Assembly: GCA_964616835.1 (NCBI GenBank)
Contig: CAZTSG010000046.1
Location: 1 to 10,400, forward strand
Direction: 5' to 3'
From: JAAOZP01 sp964616835
GTDB lineage: Archaea > Thermoproteota > EX4484-205 > JAAOZP01
DNA length: 10,400 bases
Shown: in pieces, positions 7,469 through 10,400 of the stretch
How the letters are laid out: each line of letters opens with the position of its first letter
Position numbering within the stretch: position 1 is the first letter of the stretch
Program-made: the position numbers and the translations under genes
Notes under the pieces: model-generated
Told to the model about the DNA's origin: nothing
Database searches by the model: none
What the model saw: the letters and a program-made list of their open reading frames with translations, nothing else

Positions 7469-8250
7469 ATCAGCAAGAACTAGAAGCAGAATTGTTATAC
7501 AAGTTTGAGATTGAAAATCTTAATGCTTGGTTTGGCTCTAAACAAGTGTTGAAAAATATCAGCATGAAGATTAAGGAAAAAGCCATTACAGCAGTAATCG
7601 GTCCATCAGGTTGTGGAAAAACAACTTTAATTAGGTGTTTAAACAGGATGCATGAGACTATTCCCGAAGCGAAGGTTTCTGGAAAGGTTTTATTCAATGG
7701 AGTCAATATATACGATCGAGATGTAGATCCCGTTCAGATAAGGCGTAAGATAGGTATGATTTTTCAAAAACCAAATCCCTTTCCAATGATGTCGATATAC
7801 GATAATGTTGCAATAGGTTTGAAGTTGAATGGTGTTAAGGATAAGAGGAAGATAGATTTGATTGTTGAAAAAAGCCTGAGAATGGTCGGGCTCTGGGATG
7901 AAGTAAAAGATGAGTTAAACAAATCTGGAGCCAGCCTATCAGGAGGACAACAGCAGAGACTATGTATAGCTAGGGCGCTAGCTGTTGAGCCGGAGGTACT
8001 TCTCATGGACGAGCCTACATCTGCATTAGACCCAATATCATCCGCAAAAATAGAGGTTCTTATTAGAGAATTGGCTAAGGATTATACGATCATCATAGTT
8101 ACTCACAATATGCAGCAGGCTGCGCGTGTTTCTGATTACGCAGCTTTCTTATATCTTGGAGAATTGATAGAGTATGGTCCTACTAGGCAGATTTTTGAAA
8201 ACCCGAAGAACGAGTTGACTGGAAAATACCTTACAGGAGGGTTCGGCTAG
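7462..8250 (+). CDS. pstB: Phosphate ABC transporter, ATP-binding protein
   Basis: This 262-residue ATPase drives phosphate import from the cytosolic face of PstC/PstA. Motifs are Walker A GPSGCGKTT (47-55), Q-loop FQKPNPFPM (101-109), signature LSGGQQQR (159-166), Walker B VLLMDEPTSALD (179-190) and switch histidine in VTHNMQQA (213-220). KPNPFP after the Q-loop is a PstB hallmark. The frame is open upstream to an ATG at 7381, but that would add 27 non-homologous residues inside pstA. ATG 7462, with GAGGGGG at 7447-7453, gives the normal family length. It ends in TAG immediately before the phoU GTG. Confidence 0.96.
   Translation: MVNQQELEAELLYKFEIENLNAWFGSKQVLKNISMKIKEKAITAVIGPSGCGKTTLIRCLNRMHETIPEAKVSGKVLFNGVNIYDRDVDPVQIRRKIGMIFQKPNPFPMMSIYDNVAIGLKLNGVKDKRKIDLIVEKSLRMVGLWDEVKDELNKSGASLSGGQQQRLCIARALAVEPEVLLMDEPTSALDPISSAKIEVLIRELAKDYTIIIVTHNMQQAARVSDYAAFLYLGELIEYGPTRQIFENPKNELTGKYLTGGFG
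8235..8240 (+). promoter_or_regulatory. Ribosome binding site of phoU
   Basis: A full AGGAGG lies inside the 3' end of pstB, ten bases before GTG 8251. This supports the GTG start over GTG 8254 or ATG 8260. Confidence 0.5.
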
Positions 8251-8905
8251 GTGGTGAAAATGACCAGATTAATCGATGCAGGTTTGGAACAGGTGAAGAA
8301 CATACTTATTCGCATGGGGAATATTGCACATGAAGCAATCTCCACATCTATTAAAGGATATATTGAGGGTTTTAGTACCTATTCAGAAGTTCAGAAAATT
8401 TCAGACATTTTAATCATGACTGAGGAAGAGGCAAATGATAAAATATTCGAGCTAATCGCAAGGTTTCAGCCAGTCGCGTCGGACTTAAGATTATTAAAAT
8501 CCTGCATGAAGATATCCTATAGCCTGGCTAGATACGGTAGATACGCTCTAGATATATCGCAGATATATGAGAAGATTGGCGGTTTGGAGTCCTGTGAAGG
8601 ATGGATTAGGAATCACATAATAGAGATGAGCAAGAAAGTTCTAGAGATGATTCAAATAAGTGTTGAATTATCTAAGAGTCGTGACATTAATAAAGCTGGA
8701 AATCTCTCGGAAATAGAAAAAACAAGTTGACGAAATGTATTTCAGATATTTGGATAACTTAATAGACAACCCGTCAACCGTAAACAAATGCATAATCTCC
8801 AGCGTACTAGTTGTGAGATATCTTGAAAGAATAGCTGATCACGCAACCTATATAGGCGAATCGATAGTTTATATTGTTACTGGAGAAAAGATTATGCTCA
8901 GATGA
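8251..8905 (+). pseudogene. phoU: PhoU phosphate transport regulator, one frameshift
   Basis: The first frame (8251-8730, 159 codons) is the N-terminal half of PhoU: RLIDAGLEQVKNILIRMGNIAHEAI, then acidic helix TEEEANDKIFELI and PVASDLRLLKSCMKI. It stops just as the second unit's metal motif begins. Removing one A from the A6 run at 8717-8722 restores EIEKQVDEMYFRYLDNL and later RYLERIADHATYIGESIVYI, with TGA at 8903-8905. This gives 217 residues, normal PhoU length. PhoU sits on the cytosolic face and tunes Pst activity. It directly follows the pstB stop. The break is probably a sequencing or assembly indel. A genuine mutation or slippage at A6 is possible, and intact residues on both sides argue for recent or artefactual disruption. 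Confidence 0.85.
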
Positions 8906-9077
8906 TCCTTTAATAATCTAGTTAGCGCATTATCTGAGGCTCCTGTTTTAGGGATTACAATTGATCTACGCGATTCTCTCGCTTTCTCAAATCATTTTTA
9001 AGTTATTCTCCTGCATAAAATAAACTTATAACCAACTGTAAGTATTTCACGAGATAGTTGGGATCTGTGATGCTATT
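8906..9077. other. Non-coding interval after the pst operon
   Basis: This interval is A/T-rich with no gene. TTTTT at about 8995-8999 could end the pst transcript. CTTATAACC (9025-9033) is a possible TATA box for the decayed frame that follows. Confidence 0.4.
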
Positions 9078-9462
9078 ATGCCTCTTAGGAATCTTGACAA
9101 ACGGTTTAAGGTTGTTCTTGCTACCATCATGTATTTTTTACGGCGGTATCGTAGAATCCGATGATGGGACTGTTGACGTATATTTCTCCGGGACGGATAT
9201 TACTGGAGACTATATAGGAGAAAGTTTGATTAGAAATATATCGACGTAGGCTGGAAAAGGACAAGTGGCGAGGAGTATTTCGAAGGAATATGGAGTAGAA
9301 GTTAAGGCTGAGATTGCTGACGATGCTGAATACCATTCCAGATTAGCGTCAGAGTTTAACGGGAGTAATAGGAGTGACGAAGAGGACTCGAGGAGCTAAA
9401 GAAGAGGATTGAAGCGGGTTATTGCTGCTTACAAGGTTGCTTACAGCGCTTATGGGACATAA
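9078..9462 (+). pseudogene. Decayed or indel-damaged gene of unknown family
   Basis: Coding-like peptides appear in successive frames. MPLRNLDKRFKVVLATIM and FLRR start at ATG 9078. A frame change near 9145 gives IVESDDGTVDVYFSGTDITG, which runs to TAG 9247-9249. The same frame then continues as AGKGQVARSISKEYGVEV, KAEIADDAEYHSRLASEF. Short shifts near 9388 and 9412 give LEELKKRIEA and VIAAYKVAYSAYGT before TAA 9460-9462. Joined, this is a soluble protein of about 128 residues. I do not recognise the family. Two or three indels plus one stop indicate a pseudogene or poor local sequence. Only the segment 9058-9249 is continuously open in its frame, and its first third there is probably out of frame. 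Confidence 0.45.
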
Positions 9463-9469
9463 TGAATAG

Positions 9470-9715
9470 ACATTAGAGGAAAAACAGAAGAAATGCCTTG
9501 GGTTCAGAAAATTCTACTCGAGGAATAAACATCGAAGAGCGCTAAAAAGACTTAAAGAGTAGATGCCGCCAAAAGCTGGAAAGGTGTTTCTAAGCAAGGG
9601 AGTGATGAATGAATTCTTAGCTAGCAAGGAAACAGAGGCAAAGAGGAAGCACAGCAGACGAAGACAGTTTCGAGAACACTTTCTTCCTCAACGCGACCCA
9701 TCACTGTTAATGTAA
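9470..9715 (+). pseudogene. Possible second decayed frame, basic peptide
   Basis: One frame reads LEEKQKKCLGFRKFYSRN and KHRRALKRLKE, then TAG 9560-9562. It continues from ATG 9563 as a 50-codon open frame (MPPKAGKVFLSKGVMNEFLA..., ending TAA 9713-9715). The product is very basic and not recognised. It may be a gene remnant, part of the preceding pseudogene, or chance. Confidence 0.2.
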
Positions 9716-9756
9716 GCTTAAAAGCGTAACCGTAGATCTGAAAATAACTCGTCTAG

Positions 9757-9760
9757 AAAA
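9757..9760 (-). terminator. Oligo-T stop after tRNA-Phe
   Basis: On the minus strand TTTT begins three bases past the tRNA discriminator base. It is short, but placed where archaeal tRNA transcripts often end. Confidence 0.35.
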
Positions 9761-9776
9761 TGTGGCGAGGGCCGGA

Positions 9777-9805
9777 TATGTTCGACCGGCGGTTCTCCGC
9801 CAATC
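9777..9805 (-). other. tRNA-Phe intron 3 (T loop, 59/60)
   Basis: The 29-base insertion is required to recover a TTCAAAT T loop. It contains a strong hairpin, GGCGG (9801-9797) with CCGCC (9792-9788) and loop AGAA, extendable by three weaker pairs. The central helix is only TTC with GAA plus an A-C mismatch, and the 3' bulge is five bases (9780-9776). The 3' border at 9777/9776 is therefore set by the mature T loop, not by the motif. Confidence 0.7.
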
Positions 9806-9827
9806 TTTGAACCGACGACACCCCGGT

Positions 9828-9849
9828 GGCAGATATACCTTTTGTATAT
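9828..9849 (-). other. tRNA-Phe intron 2 (canonical 37/38)
   Basis: The 22-base intron lies after G37. The inner helix TATAC (9848-9844) pairs with GTATA (9838-9834). The central helix CTGA with TCTG has one T-T mismatch. Bulge AG|A (9851-9849) and bulge CC|A (9829-9827) give clean cuts that leave the seven-base loop CTGAAGA. Confidence 0.85.
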
Positions 9850-9864
9850 CTTCAGCCGGGCGCT

Positions 9865-9887
9865 CTTGGGAATGTTTTCTATCGTTT
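9865..9887 (-). other. tRNA-Phe intron 1 (D arm, after position 22)
   Basis: The 23-base insertion shows bulge-helix-bulge geometry. Exon TGGG (9893-9890) pairs with intron CCCA (9870-9867). AGA bulges lie on both sides (9889-9887 and 9866-9864), cut as AG|A. The inner helix is weak (two A-T pairs). Moving the borders by one base gives the same mature tRNA. Confidence 0.75.
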
Positions 9888-9930
9888 CTCCCAGGCTGAG
9901 CTACCTCGCCTGAGCTGTTATCTTCTGCCG

Positions 9931-9940
9931 ACTTATATTT
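9931..9940 (-). promoter_or_regulatory. TATA box of tRNA-Phe
   Basis: Minus-strand AAATATAAGT, preceded by purine-rich GAGGAAAAATT as a BRE-like element, is centred about 26 bases before the first tRNA base. This is the standard archaeal promoter distance. Confidence 0.6.
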
Positions 9941-10011
9941 TAATTTTTCCTCGATCTTGATAATGTTTTAGCCATTTTTGGCATTATTTTCCGTTTTCAC
10001 ATATAGCTTAT

Positions 10012-10383
10012 TCACGGGTCAAGGAGACTGAAGCTCAGGGTTTTACCGTTTAGGGCAATTTTTAATCTGTTTAATATATCTCGGCCGAGAAGCGCGTCGT
10101 GACGCTGAGCGCTGATTACTTCAACCATTTTATACTCGAAGTCGTTGAGAGAGAGGTTTACGAAATAGGTGTATCTCCAAACCTTATGTCCGTCGAATGA
10201 TATAACGGATACTCGGCTAGCTGGGATGAGCCTAAGCTCGCTTACAACATACTGTGGTATGACAGTCATGTCGGCACCCGTATCCAACTTAGCTTGGAGC
10301 TCTAGCGAATGGTCGGAGAACGGTCTCGCAAGCTTGATTTTCAACGAGGGGGCTGGTGGAGAGTATTCAGAGCTGTAATTCAT
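10012..10383 (-). CDS. Retropepsin-like aspartic protease domain protein
   Basis: This 123-residue protein fits a single retropepsin-type (clan AA) aspartic protease subunit. It has the catalytic motif LDTGADMTVIP (33-43, Asp34), a possible flap segment SFDGHKVW (62-69) and the second family motif DALLGRDILNRLKIALNG (96-113). Such proteases act as homodimers, each subunit giving one catalytic aspartate. There is no signal peptide or membrane segment, so it is probably cytosolic. The substrate is unknown. The start is taken as ATG 10383, but the frame stays open to the window edge (ten more bases in whole codons plus), so the true start may lie outside. No clear ribosome site was seen. It lies about 70 bases upstream of the tRNA-Phe promoter, on the same strand. 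Confidence 0.75.
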   Translation of the reverse strand: MNYSSEYSPPAPSLKIKLARPFSDHSLELQAKLDTGADMTVIPQYVVSELRLIPASRVSVISFDGHKVWRYTYFVNLSLNDFEYKMVEVISAQRHDALLGRDILNRLKIALNGKTLSFSLLDP

Positions 10384-10400
10384 AGCGTAGCCAACTCGGG

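Larger units (their letters stand above)
9763..9910 (-). tRNA. tRNA-Phe (anticodon GAA) with three introns
   Basis: Read on the minus strand, removing three short insertions leaves a complete 74-base cloverleaf. The acceptor GGCGAGG (9910-9904) pairs with CCTCGCC (9770-9764), with discriminator A9763. The D arm is GCTC-AGCCTGGGA-GAGC. The anticodon stem CCCGG/CCGGG has loop CTGAAGA, with anticodon GAA at 9853-9851. The variable loop is GTGTC. The T arm is GTCGG-TTCAAAT-CCGGC, with one G-T wobble in the stem. The D loop, CTGAAGA and TTCAAAT closely match archaeal tRNA-Phe. The introns are 23 (D arm), 22 (37/38) and 29 (T loop, 59/60) bases. No CCA is encoded. A TATA box lies about 26 bases upstream. 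Removal would need the archaeal splicing endonuclease. Confidence 0.9.

Noticed and set aside
9247..9562. Pyrrolysine or other TAG read-through at the in-frame TAG codons
   Set aside because: pstS, pstB and the exporter gene all end in TAG here, so TAG works as a stop. The same stretch also has frameshifts, which favours decay or sequence error.
9771..9790. GCCGG...CCGGC as the true T arm of tRNA-Phe
   Set aside because: Its loop would be ten bases and lack the TTC start. GTCGG-TTCAAA joined to T-CCGGC gives the conserved seven-base loop.
9763..9910. Circularly permuted or split tRNA
   Set aside because: The 5' acceptor, D, anticodon, T and 3' acceptor segments occur in normal order with a promoter upstream, so introns alone explain the structure.
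1..10400. CRISPR array, insertion sequence ends or long repeats
   Set aside because: No regularly spaced repeats, no terminal inverted repeats with target duplications and no intact transposase were seen by eye.

Overview
The window looks archaeal. Evidence: leaderless or TATA-box style promoters (A/T-rich boxes about 26-34 bases upstream of both tRNA genes), frequent TTG/GTG starts, a PhoU-family protein with an AbrB-type N-terminal DNA-binding fold, CCA-less tRNA genes, and a tRNA-Phe gene interrupted by three short introns, two of them with good bulge-helix-bulge geometry. Multiple non-canonical tRNA introns are best known from Thermoproteota, so a TACK-group archaeon is likely. The exact lineage cannot be read from the sequence. 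A run of ten Ns (2863-2872) shows this is a scaffolded draft or metagenome assembly.

Layout. 1-1371: the end of a probable glutamate 5-kinase followed 15 bases later by proA, a proline-biosynthesis operon. 1372-1768: non-coding. 1769-2827 (minus): an ACR3-like arsenite/organic-anion exporter, with the assembly gap just upstream. 2873-3245: no supportable gene. 3246-3316: tRNA-Val(TAC). 3384-4436 (minus): AbrB-PhoU regulator. 4535-8905 (plus): a complete phosphate-uptake operon, pstS-pstC-pstA-pstB-phoU, with tight or overlapping junctions. 8906-9762: a non-coding stretch, then two decayed reading frames. 9763-9910 (minus): tRNA-Phe(GAA) with introns in the D arm, anticodon loop and T loop. 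10012-10383 (minus): a small retropepsin-like aspartic protease domain.

How the genes work together. PstS binds phosphate outside the membrane, PstC/PstA form the channel, PstB hydrolyses ATP, and PhoU damps or senses transport. The divergent AbrB-PhoU gene is well placed to be the transcriptional link, reading transporter state through its PhoU half and binding the shared 98-base intergenic region through its AbrB half. That region holds a perfect 12-base palindrome. This regulatory model is inference.

Sequence quality falls off after about 8.7 kb. phoU carries one frameshift in an A-run, and the following 700 bases contain further frame breaks and in-frame stops. Either real gene decay or uncorrected indels could explain this. 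The most notable item is the three-intron tRNA-Phe gene, which intron-unaware annotation would miss.
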